A stretch of DNA of 64,000 nt from Enterococcus canintestini (GCF_001885735.1 NZ_JXKG01000002.1:1-64000); one strand, 5' to 3'. Counted from the first letter of the stretch, positions 1-9,730 are shown. Program-made: numbers and translations. The notes: generated by a model from the sequence alone, not told the origin.

Positions 1-243
1 GTGTTAGTCCCGCATCGAAGCGACTATGACGAGTATTTGATTCGTTTAGATGCCTTTATTCAAACTTTACAAAATGTTGATAAGGTAGAAATCTTACCGT
101 ATCATACGATGGGCAAATACAAATGGCAGGAAATGGGATTAAAATATCCTTTAGAAGGAATTGAACCACCGGCTGAAGATCGGGTTAAAAATGCCAAAGA
201 GCTTTTGCATACTGATAATTATACAAAATATTTAACCCGTTAA
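1..243 (+). CDS. pflA: Pyruvate formate-lyase activating enzyme, C-terminal part (5' truncated by window edge)
   Basis: This is the last 80 or so residues of a radical-SAM activase that installs the glycyl radical on pyruvate formate-lyase in anaerobic mixed-acid fermentation. The visible part carries the family's C-terminal block: [14 protein letters not shown] at about residues 29-42 of the fragment, followed by YPLEGIEPP. The radical-SAM cysteine motif would lie upstream, outside the window. The frame is open to base 1, so the GTG there is probably an internal codon and not the start. A strong terminator follows the stop codon directly. The pfl structural gene is probably further upstream, which cannot be seen. 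Confidence 0.9.
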   Translation: MLVPHRSDYDEYLIRLDAFIQTLQNVDKVEILPYHTMGKYKWQEMGLKYPLEGIEPPAEDRVKNAKELLHTDNYTKYLTR

Positions 244-247
244 ATTT

Positions 248-289
248 AACAGGAAAGATGCATTTTTGATTGAATCTTTCCTGTTTTTT
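248..289 (+). terminator. Intrinsic terminator after pflA
   Basis: A 12-bp perfect stem (AACAGGAAAGAT paired with ATCTTTCCTGTT, loop about 14 nt) is followed directly by a T-run. It begins five bases after the pflA stop. Confidence 0.85.
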
Positions 290-340
290 GCTATCATAAA
301 GAAGAATGTAAAACCTATGATTATTAAAGGAGTGTCTTAT

Positions 341-1270
341 ATGTCAAAAATTTTAGTTTTTGGTCATCAAAATCCAGATACTGATGCAATCGGAGCTGCA
401 ATTGCCTTTGCTCATTTGCAAGATACATTACGTGAAGAAACAGTTGAAGCTGTTGCATTAGGTACACCAAGTGAAGAAACACAATATGCGTTAGATTACT
501 TTGGCTTAAAAGCTCCGCGTGTTATTACAAATGCTAAAGAAGATACAGAAAATGTCATGTTAGTTGACCACAATGAATTTCAACAAAGTGTAAACGATAT
601 TGCAGACGTTAATATTTTGGCCGTTGTAGACCATCACCGGATTGCCAACTTTGAAACTGCTAATCCGCTATACTACCGCGCTGAACCTGTTGGGTGTACT
701 AGTACCATTGTTTTGAAATTATACAAAGAAGCAGGAGTAGAAATTCCTAAAGCAATTGCGGGAATGATGTTATCTGCGATTATTTCTGATACATTATTAT
801 TTAAATCTCCAACTTGTACACCAGAAGATATCGCTGCAGCAAAAGAACTAGCTGAACTAGCTGAAACAGATTATGAAAAATATGGTTTAGATATGTTGAA
901 AGCTGGTACAAATTTAAGCGATAAATCTGCTAGCTTTTTATTAGATCTTGATGCTAAAAGCTTTCCAATGGGAGATAAAAACATTCGCATTGGCCAAGTT
1001 AATACAGTTGATTTAGATGAAGTTTTCAATCGTCAAGCTGAATTGGAAGCGGCGATGACAGAAGAAAATGAGAAAAATGGCTATGATTTATTCGTTTTAA
1101 TTGTAACCAACATCTTAGATAGTGATTCTGAGTTATTAGTTGTAGGCGAGCCAAAAGAAAAAGTTGAAGTTGCTTTTGATACGAAGTTAGAAAATAATCG
1201 CGCTTTATTAAAAGGTGTGGTTTCTCGTAAAAAACAAGTTGTACCACAATTAACTGAAGCTTTTAGTTAA
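341..1270 (+). CDS. ppaC: Manganese-dependent inorganic pyrophosphatase (family II, DHH superfamily)
   Basis: The cytosolic enzyme hydrolyses pyrophosphate to two phosphates and pulls biosynthetic reactions forward. The 309-residue protein has the family length. The metal-site motifs are visible: GHQNPDTDA at residues 8-16 (His9, Asp13, Asp15) and the DHH triad at residues 97-99 in VVDHHR. The C-terminal DHHA2 region includes the SRKK block near residue 296. The start was placed at the ATG at 341 because AAAGGAG precedes it at normal spacing. An upstream in-frame extension would lie inside the previous terminator. The gene is monocistronic, between two terminators. Confidence 0.96.
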   Translation: MSKILVFGHQNPDTDAIGAAIAFAHLQDTLREETVEAVALGTPSEETQYALDYFGLKAPRVITNAKEDTENVMLVDHNEFQQSVNDIADVNILAVVDHHRIANFETANPLYYRAEPVGCTSTIVLKLYKEAGVEIPKAIAGMMLSAIISDTLLFKSPTCTPEDIAAAKELAELAETDYEKYGLDMLKAGTNLSDKSASFLLDLDAKSFPMGDKNIRIGQVNTVDLDEVFNRQAELEAAMTEENEKNGYDLFVLIVTNILDSDSELLVVGEPKEKVEVAFDTKLENNRALLKGVVSRKKQVVPQLTEAFS

Positions 1271-1303
1271 GCTAGTCGAGTTAAATACTAAATGATAAAG
1301 TAC

Positions 1304-1372
1304 GCCCGAATGAGAGTGGGATTTTTCTTTATTACTATTGTGGTAATAAAGAAAACGGCTCTCTCGGGTTTT
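1304..1372 (+). terminator. Long two-tier hairpin terminator after ppaC
   Basis: The outer stem pairs CCCGA..GAGAG with CTCTCGGG, with a 2-nt bulge. The inner stem pairs TTTCTTTATTA with TAATAAAGAAA. A T-run follows. The inner stem is separated by unpaired bases, giving a long composite hairpin. Confidence 0.75.
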
Positions 1373-1414
1373 TTATATGGAATGTTAGCTTAAAACAAGG
1401 AGTAATGTTAAAAG

Positions 1415-2233
1415 ATGAAATTTTATTACGGTGGTAGTAAAAGTGAGCACTATCAAAATTTAGCGCATAGTGCTACTTTTCAGCAACTTTGTAGCTATTT
1501 ATATCTGCATGAAGGAACTATTTTACGGGATTTGAAGAAAAATATCCCGATGGAAAATTTAGAAAAAACAATTGAGCTGGCGATTGAACTAAACTTAATT
1601 TTACGAGAAGAACGGCGGTATCGGTTATTGTTTCCAATCGTTACAAAAGAGTTAGTGACAGCCATAGAAAAGAAAGCAGATTTTCAAATTACACTAAGCC
1701 AATTACAACAAAGCTCTGCTGCTATAGTGGCAGCATTTGAGGATTATGAACATCTCATGAAGCAAGATTATTTTTACGGTGTAATAGATACGATTGCGTT
1801 AGCAGAAGTCGCTTTGTTTAAAAGTGATACTTTACAATTTGTTAGTTGTCAATTAGATGCTAAATATGACACTATCCCATCTTACTTTGAAGCGTTAAAA
1901 CATGAACAATTAACTGAAACCAATCCTTTATATGCCATTTTAGGCGATGTAGATCCAATCTATGCAGGTTTGCAGTTTGCTTATATTATTGAAAGAGTAG
2001 TAAAGGGTAAAAAGGTTCGTCCGTCTATTTTCAGTCGGGCATTATCGCTGACTGGAATTTTAATGGTTAATGAAGATAGTAGTTTAAAATTAAAGGTACC
2101 TCTTTTAGCTCATACTGATGAAAAAATGAAGTTTGAAAAGACAGATCTGCTAAAATGGCGACTATTATTGACGAGTTACTTAGCAGCACAAAACGCCCAA
2201 ACGCTACAGTTCGTTTTTTTTAATGAAAATTAA
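1415..2233 (+). CDS. Hypothetical protein, possibly DUF1803 family
   Basis: A soluble 272-residue protein without signal peptide or membrane segment. The N-terminal stretch, a short beta region followed by helix and ILREERRYR near residues 61-69, resembles the DUF1803 proteins that streptococci and enterococci often carry next to ppaC. The assignment rests on memory of that neighbourhood and pattern, so it is tentative. AAGGAG sits about 12 bases before the ATG, slightly long spacing. Function is unknown. The gene is flanked by terminators on both sides and looks monocistronic. Confidence 0.7.
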   Translation: MKFYYGGSKSEHYQNLAHSATFQQLCSYLYLHEGTILRDLKKNIPMENLEKTIELAIELNLILREERRYRLLFPIVTKELVTAIEKKADFQITLSQLQQSSAAIVAAFEDYEHLMKQDYFYGVIDTIALAEVALFKSDTLQFVSCQLDAKYDTIPSYFEALKHEQLTETNPLYAILGDVDPIYAGLQFAYIIERVVKGKKVRPSIFSRALSLTGILMVNEDSSLKLKVPLLAHTDEKMKFEKTDLLKWRLLLTSYLAAQNAQTLQFVFFNEN

Positions 2234-2243
2234 ATGAGATAGT

Positions 2244-2279
2244 AAACGCTTTTTGTTTAGCAAAGAGCGTTCTTTTTTA
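2244..2279 (+). terminator. Intrinsic terminator
   Basis: AACGCT pairs with AGCGTT, with extra CTTT/AAAG-type pairs inside, followed by a T-run. It ends transcription of the gene at 1415-2233. Confidence 0.7.
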
Positions 2280-2382
2280 GCTAATAAAGCCAATTTCTGC
2301 GAGATCGATACAAATAATATGATTTTTTTAAGCAAAGTACTCATTTTTATTCACGAAAGATTAAAAAATGATAATAAAATAA

Positions 2383-2411
2383 TTGAAATTATAACAATTA
2401 AATGATATTAT
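2383..2411 (+). promoter_or_regulatory. Sigma-A type promoter for the gene at 2443
   Basis: TTGAAA (2383-2388), a 17-nt spacer and TATTAT (2406-2411) make a near-consensus promoter. It lies 31 nt upstream of the next start codon. Confidence 0.55.
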
Positions 2412-2442
2412 TATTATAGAATAAATCTGGGGGGACTTTTGG

Positions 2443-2886
2443 ATGGAGAAAATCAAAAGGGAATATGTAAATGGGAAAGTAAAGGCAACAGGCTCAATGG
2501 TTCAATTTATTTCAATGGCAGAAGTAGAAGCTGCTCGATTAGAACTTAAAGCCAATCAAATTGATGAGAGTCAATTTTCTGATGGCGAAGTTATTTTGGC
2601 AATTCAACAAAAACAAAAAATTGGCGCCCAAACTATTGTTCCTATTGTGGTGGATTGGTTAATTGAAAATAATTTTATCGTCACCGCCCCACAAGCAATT
2701 AAATATTTAATAGACAATGCAAACTACGATAATCGACCACTTTCATACAAAGTCGTAGGAGATCTGGATTATGATACTAACGGAAAGTTTTATTTAATTG
2801 TAGCCTCAAGTCCAAAACGTAAAGTTGAATCACTATATAAAGTTTATACTAATGGTGTCATTAAAGAATTGTGGGTTGAAAACTAG
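2443..2886 (+). CDS. Hypothetical protein, 147 aa
   Basis: I do not recognise this family. The protein is soluble and mixed alpha/beta, with no signal peptide or membrane helix. Two visible parts are an N-terminal charged region (residues 1-45) and a C-terminal half rich in beta-prone stretches (YKVVGDLDYDTNGKFYLIVAS at about 107-127 would fit paired strands). The start is well supported by an unusually G-rich ribosome-binding site, GGGGGGA, 8 nt before the ATG, and by a near-consensus promoter. It stands alone, with its own promoter and terminator. Coding seems real from the signals around it. Confidence 0.75.
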   Translation: MEKIKREYVNGKVKATGSMVQFISMAEVEAARLELKANQIDESQFSDGEVILAIQQKQKIGAQTIVPIVVDWLIENNFIVTAPQAIKYLIDNANYDNRPLSYKVVGDLDYDTNGKFYLIVASSPKRKVESLYKVYTNGVIKELWVEN

Positions 2887-2894
2887 TTTGTTCT

Positions 2895-2919
2895 AGAAGT
2901 GAGTGATCACTTCTTTTTT
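2895..2919 (+). terminator. Intrinsic terminator
   Basis: AGAAGTGA, 4-nt loop, TCACTTCT, then a T-run. It lies directly after the gene at 2443-2886. Confidence 0.85.
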
Positions 2920-3065
2920 ATAACCTAACTTTTTAATGCTAAATGGTTGTGATAGAGGTGATTAATTTCTAGCATAATGAGAAATTTTAAGAAAATAATG
3001 GCTCAAATTTATAAATTTTTCCGCTGGTTTAAGTAGAAGTTCTTTCTTTGGCAGTCTTTATTTGA

Positions 3066-3120
3066 AAAAAATAGGTATGACGTATGACAAAAGATTTGTC
3101 ATACGTCATACCTATTTTTT
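3066..3120. terminator. Perfect 26-bp palindrome acting as bidirectional terminator
   Basis: The left arm 3066-3091 is an exact reverse complement of 3095-3120, with only AGA as loop. A-run and T-run ends make it a terminator in both directions. The arm contains GTATGAC twice in tandem. The stop codon of the minus-strand gene (3119-3121) overlaps its end. The TATGACA core recurs in hairpins near 38.8 kb and, with changes, near 49.4 kb. Confidence 0.8.
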
Positions 3121-3718
3121 AGATGATTTTTTCTTTTTTTATTGGTGTTGTTAAAAAGAAAAGACTGAAAAAAGTAATATTAATGCTAGCTGCAATAATA
3201 CTGCCTAGGTTAGGAAGAGAAAAATCCGTTAATAAGACACTATATAGTACACTTCCCATATATATTAAAATATCCACCATCATCAAAGCCGCAAATAAAA
3301 AAGGATATCTTCGGTTTAAAAAGACGATTAAAAAGAAGAAGAGTGCCATTAGAGTGGCTAATATTTGAATACCTGCAGCCAGAAGATAGGTAAAGGAGTG
3401 AACGTCGCCACTAGGAAGGAAGGTACGTAAAAATAAGATTAAAAAGGCAATGAAATAAAAAAAAGTGGCTTCTTTAAATTCCGATTTATCGGTTTTTTTG
3501 CAATAGTAATAGAGCAGGCCGCTAAAAACGACAGTAAAAAAAATAAAAAGATGATTAAAAAAATTTGCTACAATACTACTTTCTCCTAGTACATTTAATG
3601 ATAATTTACTTGCGAGTGTGCTAGCAAAATAATCAGTAAATACCGCAGAAATAAAAAGAATCGTAGCAATAAATCCACACGCTACGGTAAGATACTTTAG
3701 TAATTTTAAATTAGACAT
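3119..3718 (-). CDS. Hypothetical multi-spanning membrane protein
   Basis: A 199-residue protein that is almost entirely hydrophobic, with about six predicted membrane helices separated by short charged loops (for example CKKTDKSEFKE and NRRYP). No family is recognised. The reading frame extends upstream to 3787, but the start at 3718 is preferred because GGAG lies 8 nt before it and the upstream extension has no ribosome-binding site. The downstream end abuts the perfect palindrome at 3066-3120. The gene's neighbours say nothing about its role. Confidence 0.65.
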   Translation of the reverse strand: MSNLKLLKYLTVACGFIATILFISAVFTDYFASTLASKLSLNVLGESSIVANFFNHLFIFFTVVFSGLLYYYCKKTDKSEFKEATFFYFIAFLILFLRTFLPSGDVHSFTYLLAAGIQILATLMALFFFLIVFLNRRYPFLFAALMMVDILIYMGSVLYSVLLTDFSLPNLGSIIAASINITFFSLFFLTTPIKKEKII

Positions 3719-3824
3719 AACTTCGCTCCAAACATTTATTCTCATTAATAATAACAAAATAATAAGTAAATGTCGAATTATTCTCATAAAAAAAGCTGTT
3801 TATTAATTTAATCTGATAAAGAAA

Positions 3825-3861
3825 AAACTAACTTTTAAGTAATACGCTTAAAAGTTAGTTT
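3825..3861. terminator. Inverted repeat, probable terminator between two minus-strand genes
   Basis: AAACTAACTTTTAAG (3825-3839) is exactly complementary to CTTAAAAGTTAGTTT (3847-3861), with a 7-nt loop. It lies downstream of the minus-strand UPF0316 gene. The minus-strand T-run is short. The core CTAACTTTT/AAAAGTTAG also occurs in the palindrome at 18712. Confidence 0.55.
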
Positions 3862-3948
3862 ATTTAAAAGAATTAGATGATTTTACAAGTGATAAGAGCA
3901 ATCTTCCAAAATATTGTTATCTAGCAAAAAGAGGCGATACCGCTGTAT

Positions 3949-4491
3949 TTATTGTCGCTGTTGGCGTTTACGTACTTTTTTGGTCCAAAAGCCACCAGAA
4001 ATATATTTGGGCTCATAAGAAATGATAAAGGCGCGTTCTTCTACGCTTTTAATGAGTTGGTATAATTGCCGCTCATTTTTTCGTGGTGATAATATTTCTA
4101 ATACGACTCGTTCACCTTCAAGACCTTGTGCACTGCTTTGCGTAACACCGTAGCCGTTGTCTCTTAATACTTTAGGTAAATGATTATCTTCATTTGTATT
4201 GGAAGGTAAAATTGCCGTAACCATAATATAGCCTAGAGCGAGTTTATCTTCTATTTTAATCCCCACACTAATCCCTACCGCATATCCTAAAGCATAAACA
4301 AATAAATTAATCGGGTCATCTAAGCGATCTAAGACCATTGAAAGACCTAAGATATAAATTGTAATCTCTACCATACTTACTAATGGCGCGATGATGCGAT
4401 AACCTTTCATCGTCAACATAAAACGCAATGTATTTAGCGTAATATAAGCAAAATTAATAGCAAAAATCATAAATAAAAGTTTAAAGTCCAA
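3949..4491 (-). CDS. UPF0316 family membrane protein (DUF2179/DUF5698)
   Basis: A 180-residue integral membrane protein. The N-terminal 80 residues form about three membrane helices (MIFAINFAYITLNTLRFML, APLVSMVEITIYILGLSMV, INLFVYALGYAVGISVGI). A cytoplasmic DUF2179-type domain follows, with the fold-typical GYGVT and GEGER-like turn at about residues 113-130. The function of the family is not established. The start is TTG at 4491, supported by GGAGGG 6 nt upstream. The next Met is at residue 8 and lacks a site. The basic tail KKVRKRQQRQ may contact membrane or nucleic acid. Confidence 0.82.
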   Translation of the reverse strand: MDFKLLFMIFAINFAYITLNTLRFMLTMKGYRIIAPLVSMVEITIYILGLSMVLDRLDDPINLFVYALGYAVGISVGIKIEDKLALGYIMVTAILPSNTNEDNHLPKVLRDNGYGVTQSSAQGLEGERVVLEILSPRKNERQLYQLIKSVEERAFIISYEPKYISGGFWTKKVRKRQQRQ

Positions 4492-4640
4492 TTAAAACCC
4501 TCCTTATTGCTCCAAAATACACCACAAAGACAAAAATTACAATTGAAACACTAATCAAAATGGAACTTTATTGCGAAAATATTAAAAAAAGATTACAATT
4601 GTTATATAGAACGGTTGTTATAAATGGAGGAGGAGAGGAA

Positions 4641-5015
4641 ATGAGCCGACGCCTTTTGTTAGTCAGTCATGGTATGGTGGCATTTTTCGGTTTATACTAT
4701 TCGATTTATTTATTATTGATTAATCCAGAAACTTTGTTTTCCGTCCAACATGCACTCGATTATCATCCTGCTTTTGACCATTTTTTAGTTGTCTTTTTTA
4801 AGTTTCTGTTGATTTCGATGGGTAGTTTTTTTGCTTATTTGGCGTTGCGTTTTGCCTTTCCTTTTGGCTACTATTATTCTTTTGTACAAGGTTTGATATT
4901 ATTATTTATTGCATTACTTATTGTATATTTACCCATTAGTATCCGTATTTTTTTGATGATAATGGGGACACTCCAATGTAGCATTATCATCTACCATCGT
5001 TTTTCCTTGTTGTAA
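4641..5015 (+). CDS. Hypothetical small membrane protein
   Basis: A 124-residue protein with about four hydrophobic helices: residues 8-30, a central pair near 50-75, and about 85-120. It is rich in Phe and Tyr and has few charges. No family is recognised. The ATG at 4641 is chosen because a strong GGAGGAGAGGAA site lies just upstream. A longer in-frame version from 4560 would include that site in the coding region. It is divergent from the UPF0316 gene, which lies 150 nt away. A terminator follows at 5061. Confidence 0.65.
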   Translation: MSRRLLLVSHGMVAFFGLYYSIYLLLINPETLFSVQHALDYHPAFDHFLVVFFKFLLISMGSFFAYLALRFAFPFGYYYSFVQGLILLFIALLIVYLPISIRIFLMIMGTLQCSIIIYHRFSLL

Positions 5016-5060
5016 AGGATTTTTTTTAATTGGTAAGTCTCTAAATTATGAATTATTTTA

Positions 5061-5098
5061 AAGTATCTGATTTTTAAATCATCAGATGCTTTTTTTCT
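5061..5098 (+). terminator. Intrinsic terminator
   Basis: AGTATCTGAT pairs with ATCAGATGCT around a short A/T loop, followed by an eight-T run. Confidence 0.75.
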
Positions 5099-5491
5099 TG
5101 AGCAAAAAAGGGACAATTCTACGATAATATTGCTCATCGTAGTCTCATATAATGTTGTGTCATCTTTTCAAGCGTACTTTTCGTTATATAACTTTTATTT
5201 TTTGTGCTGTCAAATCATTGTATTTTGCTTGGTCTTTATTTTAACAATAATGTTATCGTATTCAAAATAATATTTGAAAACGCTTTACATATCAGCTTTT
5301 TTTATTAACGAAGATGTAATGGAATATTTTTAGGAAAAAGGAGTTATTTTTTTGCTAAAACTCTTTTCTTAGATTAGAAATGTGTTATTATTATATTAGA
5401 AAAACTTAGCGAGTTATTTAAGTTTTTTTCTAGTTTTTGGATTTGGAAAAATGAGTTGATGCGCAATATTCAGGATAGAAAGGAAACTGGT
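5099..5491 (+). other. AT-rich leader region upstream of the glycogen operon
   Basis: About 390 bases without a convincing gene. It holds a cre-like site at 5273-5290 and AT-rich stretches that could serve as promoter elements, for example TTATTATTATATTAG at 5384-5398, but I cannot fix a -35/-10 pair. A TTG/ATG pair at 5456-5459 is in frame with glgB but has poor ribosome-binding spacing. Confidence 0.5.
5273..5290 (+). promoter_or_regulatory. Candidate cre (CcpA) site upstream of glgB
   Basis: TTTGAAAACGCTTTACAT matches the cre consensus TGWAARCGYTWNCW at 12 of 14 positions; the last two are off. Carbon-catabolite control of glycogen synthesis by CcpA would be plausible, but this is inference. 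Confidence 0.4.
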
Positions 5492-7414
5492 ATGGTTGAA
5501 GAAAAGCAAGCAAATGACGTTCTAGTTGCAGAAGAACGTTTTTTAACAGGGGAAAATTTTTACAGCCAGCATTTATTAGGTGCACATAAAAAAACAGATG
5601 GCAGTTTTGTGTTCCGGGTTTGGGCTCCTAATGCCCAACAAGTGTGGTTAGTGGGTGATTTTAACAATTGGGACGATTCACTTCCTTTATCCAAAAGAGA
5701 ATCTGGTATCTGGGAACTAACGACATCCCAACCTAATGAAGGTGATCTTTATAAATTTAAAGTGCGGCAAGCCAATGGTCGCGAGATTTTTAAAATAGAT
5801 CCCTTTGCAATTCGTTTTGAAAAACGGCCCGGAAGTGCAGCTGTCTTACATACAATGACAGAAAAGAAGTGGAAAGATGGCTTATGGCAAGGACGAAAAA
5901 AGCGTACTAATCACTTTAAGCGTCCAATGAATATTTATGAAGTCCATGCCAGTTCTTGGAAGCATCACAAAGACAACACCCCTTACACTTTTGCAGACTT
6001 GAAAGAAGAATTGGTTCCTTATGTGAAACAAATGGGCTATACCCATATTGAATTTATGCCTTTAATGGAACATCCGTTAGGGAAATCATGGGGTTATCAA
6101 TTGGTTGGCTATTTTGCCCTAAGTTCTTATTATGGGACACCAGAAGAATTTCAGGATTTTGTTGAAGCTTGTCATAAAGAAAACATCGGTGTTTTAGTTG
6201 ATTGGGTGCCGGGGCATTTTTGCATTAATGAAGATACATTACCTTACTATGATGGGACGCCAACTTTTGAATACGAAGATTATGATCGAGCTCAAAATGT
6301 GCGTTGGGGTGCGGTTAATTTTGACCTAGGTAAGCCTCAAGTGCAAAGCTTTCTAATTTCAAGTGCACTTTTTTGGTTGGAATTTTATCACGTGGATGGT
6401 ATTCGGGTGGATGCTGTTTCTAATATGATTTACCGCGATTATGATGAAGGCCCTTGGACGCCAAATCATGAAGGGGGAAATCGTAATTTTGAAGGGTATT
6501 ACTTTTTGCAAAAATTGAATGCGGTTGTGAAATTAGCTCACCCTGATGCGTTAATGATTGCTGAGGAAAGTTCATCTGAGACCAAAGTTACGGGCATGAT
6601 TGAAAGTGGTGCTTTAGGGTTTGATTACAAATGGAATATGGGTTGGATGAACGATGTCTTGCGTTTTTATGAAATGGATCCTATCTATCGACGTGACAAT
6701 TTCAATCTCTTAACATTTTCTTTCATGTACATGATGCGTGAAAATTATATTTTGCCACTTTCCCATGATGAAGTTGTTCATGGCAAAAAAAGCTTAATGC
6801 ATAAGATGTGGGGAGATCGCTATAAGCAGTTTTCCCAACTCCGAAATCTATACACCTATATGATGACACACCCAGGGAAAAAACTACTCTTTATGGGTAG
6901 TGAGTGGGGACAGTTTTTAGAATGGAAGTACGACCATGGGTTAGAGTGGGTTGATTTAAATGATGACATGAATCATAACATGCAACATTTTACGCAAACT
7001 TTAAACGCTCTTTATAAGGATGAAAAAGCGCTTTTTGAATTAGAAGGCGATTACGATACCATTGAAATTATTGATGCGGACAATAAAGATGATACTGTTT
7101 TAAGTTTTATTCGACGCAGCAAAACAAAAAAAGATTTTGTCATCGTCGTTTTAAACTTAACACCAGTTGAGCGTAAAGATTTTGTCATTGGGGTGCCATA
7201 TCCTGGTACCTATAAAGAAATTTTAAATACTGAGATGAAAGAATTTGGTGGGACTTGGACTAAGTCAAATCCCGTGAGAGAAACTTCTGCGTTACCTTTT
7301 AAAGATTATCATTATCAGTTTAAAACGATTGTACCAGCTTTGGGTGCATTGTTAATTAAACCTGAAAACATTAATACACGAGCAAAACCAAAAACTAAAA
7401 AAGCAAAAGCATAA
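5492..7414 (+). CDS. glgB: 1,4-alpha-glucan branching enzyme
   Basis: Transfers short alpha-1,4 chains to alpha-1,6 positions to branch glycogen. The 640-residue protein has an N-terminal CBM48 domain ([17 protein letters not shown] at about 37-53) and a GH13 barrel. The four conserved regions are present: DWVPGHF, GIRVDAV with nucleophile Asp307, IAEES with acid/base Glu358, and [10 protein letters not shown] with Asp426. A C-terminal beta domain ends in a Lys-rich tail. The ATG at 5492 has AAAGGAAA at 8 nt; an upstream TTG/ATG pair at 5456 does not have good spacing. It is the first gene of glgBCDAP. Confidence 0.96.
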   Translation: MVEEKQANDVLVAEERFLTGENFYSQHLLGAHKKTDGSFVFRVWAPNAQQVWLVGDFNNWDDSLPLSKRESGIWELTTSQPNEGDLYKFKVRQANGREIFKIDPFAIRFEKRPGSAAVLHTMTEKKWKDGLWQGRKKRTNHFKRPMNIYEVHASSWKHHKDNTPYTFADLKEELVPYVKQMGYTHIEFMPLMEHPLGKSWGYQLVGYFALSSYYGTPEEFQDFVEACHKENIGVLVDWVPGHFCINEDTLPYYDGTPTFEYEDYDRAQNVRWGAVNFDLGKPQVQSFLISSALFWLEFYHVDGIRVDAVSNMIYRDYDEGPWTPNHEGGNRNFEGYYFLQKLNAVVKLAHPDALMIAEESSSETKVTGMIESGALGFDYKWNMGWMNDVLRFYEMDPIYRRDNFNLLTFSFMYMMRENYILPLSHDEVVHGKKSLMHKMWGDRYKQFSQLRNLYTYMMTHPGKKLLFMGSEWGQFLEWKYDHGLEWVDLNDDMNHNMQHFTQTLNALYKDEKALFELEGDYDTIEIIDADNKDDTVLSFIRRSKTKKDFVIVVLNLTPVERKDFVIGVPYPGTYKEILNTEMKEFGGTWTKSNPVRETSALPFKDYHYQFKTIVPALGALLIKPENINTRAKPKTKKAKA

Positions 7415-7422
7415 AAATAAAA

Positions 7423-7451
7423 GGGGGGAATGGTGAATTTTCACCGTAAAA
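7423..7451 (+). promoter_or_regulatory. Ribosome-binding site of glgC separated from its start by a hairpin
   Basis: GGGGGG (7423-7428) is 23 nt before the glgC ATG, too far for normal initiation. GGTGA (7432-7436) and TCACC (7441-7445) can form a 5-bp hairpin with a 4-nt loop. Removing it leaves 9 nt, an ideal spacing. No alternative start fits, because an in-frame stop is at 7434-7436. Confidence 0.5.
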
Positions 7452-8594
7452 ATGAAAACAGAAATGTTAGCGATGATCTTAGCCGGTGGTCAAGGAACGC
7501 GGCTAGGAAAATTAACCAAAAATATTGCCAAACCAGCAGTTCCGTTTGGAGGCCGCTATCGAATTATTGATTTTACTTTAAGTAATTGTGCCAACTCTGG
7601 TATTCGTAATGTAGGTGTTGTTACACAGTATCAACCATTAGCATTAAATAACCATATTGGAAATGGAGCAAGTTGGGGCTTAGACGGTATTAATTCTGGG
7701 GTGACAATTTTACAGCCGTTTTCAAGTTCTGAAGGAAGTAAATGGTTTGAAGGAACTGCCCATGCGATTTACCAAAATATCGCCTACATTGATCAAATGG
7801 ATCCACAATATGTGCTTGTTTTATCTGGCGATCATATTTACAAAATGGACTATGAAGAAATGTTAGAAACGCATAAGGCAAATAACGCTTCATTATCTGT
7901 AGCAGTTATCGAAGTGCCAATTAAAGAAGCCTCCCGTTTTGGAATTATGAATACGGATGAAAATGATCGTATTATTGAATTTGAAGAAAAACCTGCTGAA
8001 CCAAAAAACAATCTCGCTTCAATGGGGATTTATATTTTTAACTGGGGACGTTTACGCAATGTCTTAATGAATAGCTATTCAAAAGATGGCCAAATGATTG
8101 ACTTTGGTAAACATGTAATTCCAAATTACCTTGAATCAGGTGAGAATGTTTTTGCTTATCGTTTTTCCGGTTATTGGAAAGATGTAGGGACTATTGATTC
8201 ATTATGGGAAGCCAATATGGAATTTATTGAACCGGAAATGGAACTTGCAATTCGCGATAAATCATGGCGTGTCTTTTCAAAAAATACTATTTCACCGCCA
8301 CATTTCCTAACAGAAACAGCTGCTGTTAAAAATTCGCTAATTGTCGATGGTTGTTATGTTTCTGGTGAAATTAATCATTCTATTTTATCTGATGATGTCC
8401 AAGTAAAAGAAGGAACCACCATTACTGATAGTGTGATAATGCCTGGGGCAACAATTGGAAAAAATGTAAAAATTCATCGTGCGATTATTGGTGAAAATGC
8501 CATCGTAGGTGATAATGCAGTGATTGATGGCAGTGAAGAAATTGCTGTTGTCGGCTATTCTGAAGTGATTGGAGTGACTCTTGATGAGAACTAA
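7452..8594 (+). CDS. glgC: Glucose-1-phosphate adenylyltransferase, catalytic subunit
   Basis: Makes ADP-glucose from ATP and glucose-1-phosphate, the committed step of glycogen synthesis. The 380-residue protein has the nucleotidyltransferase signature AGGQGTRL at residues 11-18, the PAVPFGG sugar-phosphate loop, [10 protein letters not shown] at about 118-127 and a C-terminal left-handed beta-helix ([20 protein letters not shown]). It overlaps glgD by 11 nt, which suggests coupled translation of the two subunits. In Bacillus and related genera GlgC and GlgD form a heteromer in which GlgC is catalytic. The start is set by an upstream in-frame stop and lacks a normally spaced ribosome-binding site. 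Confidence 0.95.
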   Translation: MKTEMLAMILAGGQGTRLGKLTKNIAKPAVPFGGRYRIIDFTLSNCANSGIRNVGVVTQYQPLALNNHIGNGASWGLDGINSGVTILQPFSSSEGSKWFEGTAHAIYQNIAYIDQMDPQYVLVLSGDHIYKMDYEEMLETHKANNASLSVAVIEVPIKEASRFGIMNTDENDRIIEFEEKPAEPKNNLASMGIYIFNWGRLRNVLMNSYSKDGQMIDFGKHVIPNYLESGENVFAYRFSGYWKDVGTIDSLWEANMEFIEPEMELAIRDKSWRVFSKNTISPPHFLTETAAVKNSLIVDGCYVSGEINHSILSDDVQVKEGTTITDSVIMPGATIGKNVKIHRAIIGENAIVGDNAVIDGSEEIAVVGYSEVIGVTLDEN

Positions 8595-9729
8595 TAAAAT
8601 GTGTGCGATTTTGGGTAATTTACATCGTTATAATGAGTTATTACCATTAACAGAAAACCGTCCCCTTGCAACACTACCTTTTGATTGTAAATATCGCTTG
8701 ATCGATTTTAATTTATCTAGCATTGTCAATGCGAATATTAGTACTGTTTTTATGGTCTTTAACGAAGGAGAAACACAGTCAGTTTTTGACCATATCGGTG
8801 GCGGTAAAGAGTGGAACTTAGATAGTGTCCGCAATCGCTTCTTCATTCATGTTTACCAAGATTTTCTAAAACAAAAAGCAGAAAATAAACACTACTATGA
8901 TACGTTAATTGACTATTTACAGAAATCAAAATCGGAATATACCGTTTTTATGGGTAGCAAAATGTTATGCAACATTGATTTGCGAGCAGTCTTGAAAATT
9001 CATCAAATGCAAGCAAACGACATGACAGTTGTATATAAACGTATGCCCAAATCACAAGTTTATCCAACGGATATGGTATTAGAAATGGAAGAAAATGGCA
9101 AAATTCTTCATGCCACACAAGCAAAAGATAGTAATTTAACTGATGCCGTTAATCTTTGTGCTGATATTTACATTGTGCAAACTGAAAGATTAATTGAAGC
9201 GTTGTCCCAAGGGCAAAATGAAGGCGTATCTGTTAATTTGGAAAGCTTCTTACGCTCAAAAATTACAAGTGTCAAAAGTTCAGCTTATGAATACACTGGC
9301 TATTTGAATAATATTTTTGATATTCACTCTTATTATCAAGCCAATATGGATATGTTGGACCCGCAAAAATTTAGTTCACTACTTTATTCAAGTAAAAAAA
9401 TCTATACGAAGTTGAAAAATGAAGTTCCAACTTATTATGCGCCAACTTCACAAGTGGAAAATTCGCAATTTGCCACGGGTTCAATTATTGAAGGGACAGT
9501 GAGAAATTCTTTAGTTTCACGTCATACTGTAATTAGTGAAGACGCGGTAGTAGAAGATGCGATTGTGATGGCTAATAATAAGATTGGTGCAGGTGCCACA
9601 GTGAAATATGCGATTTTAGATAAAGCCGTTCAAGTTGCTCCAGGGGTTAAAATTATTGGTACAAAAGAAGAACCAATTGTGATAAAGAAACAAAGTCATA
9701 TTATTTCCGATGTTTACGGAGGCGAATAA
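8584..9729 (+). CDS. glgD: Glucose-1-phosphate adenylyltransferase-like subunit GlgD
   Basis: A 381-residue paralogue of GlgC that acts as regulatory partner in Firmicutes. The fold is shared, including [11 protein letters not shown] and a C-terminal hexapeptide beta-helix. The N-terminal catalytic loop is degenerate: [12 protein letters not shown] replaces the AGGxGTRL loop seen in GlgC, which fits a non-catalytic role. The ATG at 8584 has GGAG 9 nt upstream inside glgC and overlaps its end. The stop is one base from the glgA start, so the glgC-D-A block is tightly coupled. Confidence 0.93.
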   Translation: MRTNKMCAILGNLHRYNELLPLTENRPLATLPFDCKYRLIDFNLSSIVNANISTVFMVFNEGETQSVFDHIGGGKEWNLDSVRNRFFIHVYQDFLKQKAENKHYYDTLIDYLQKSKSEYTVFMGSKMLCNIDLRAVLKIHQMQANDMTVVYKRMPKSQVYPTDMVLEMEENGKILHATQAKDSNLTDAVNLCADIYIVQTERLIEALSQGQNEGVSVNLESFLRSKITSVKSSAYEYTGYLNNIFDIHSYYQANMDMLDPQKFSSLLYSSKKIYTKLKNEVPTYYAPTSQVENSQFATGSIIEGTVRNSLVSRHTVISEDAVVEDAIVMANNKIGAGATVKYAILDKAVQVAPGVKIIGTKEEPIVIKKQSHIISDVYGGE

Positions 9730-9730
9730 G

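Noticed and set aside
1-243. The GTG at base 1 as the true start of a short gene
   Set aside because: The sequence matches only the C-terminus of PflA; the rest is outside the window.
3123-3368. An 81-codon plus-strand ORF
   Set aside because: It mirrors the minus-strand membrane protein; the Lys-rich sequence comes from reading hydrophobic codons in reverse.
5456-5491. TTG/ATG starts at 5456-5459 for glgB
   Set aside because: They are in frame, but their spacing to GGA is poor. The ATG at 5492 has a normally spaced AAAGGAAA.
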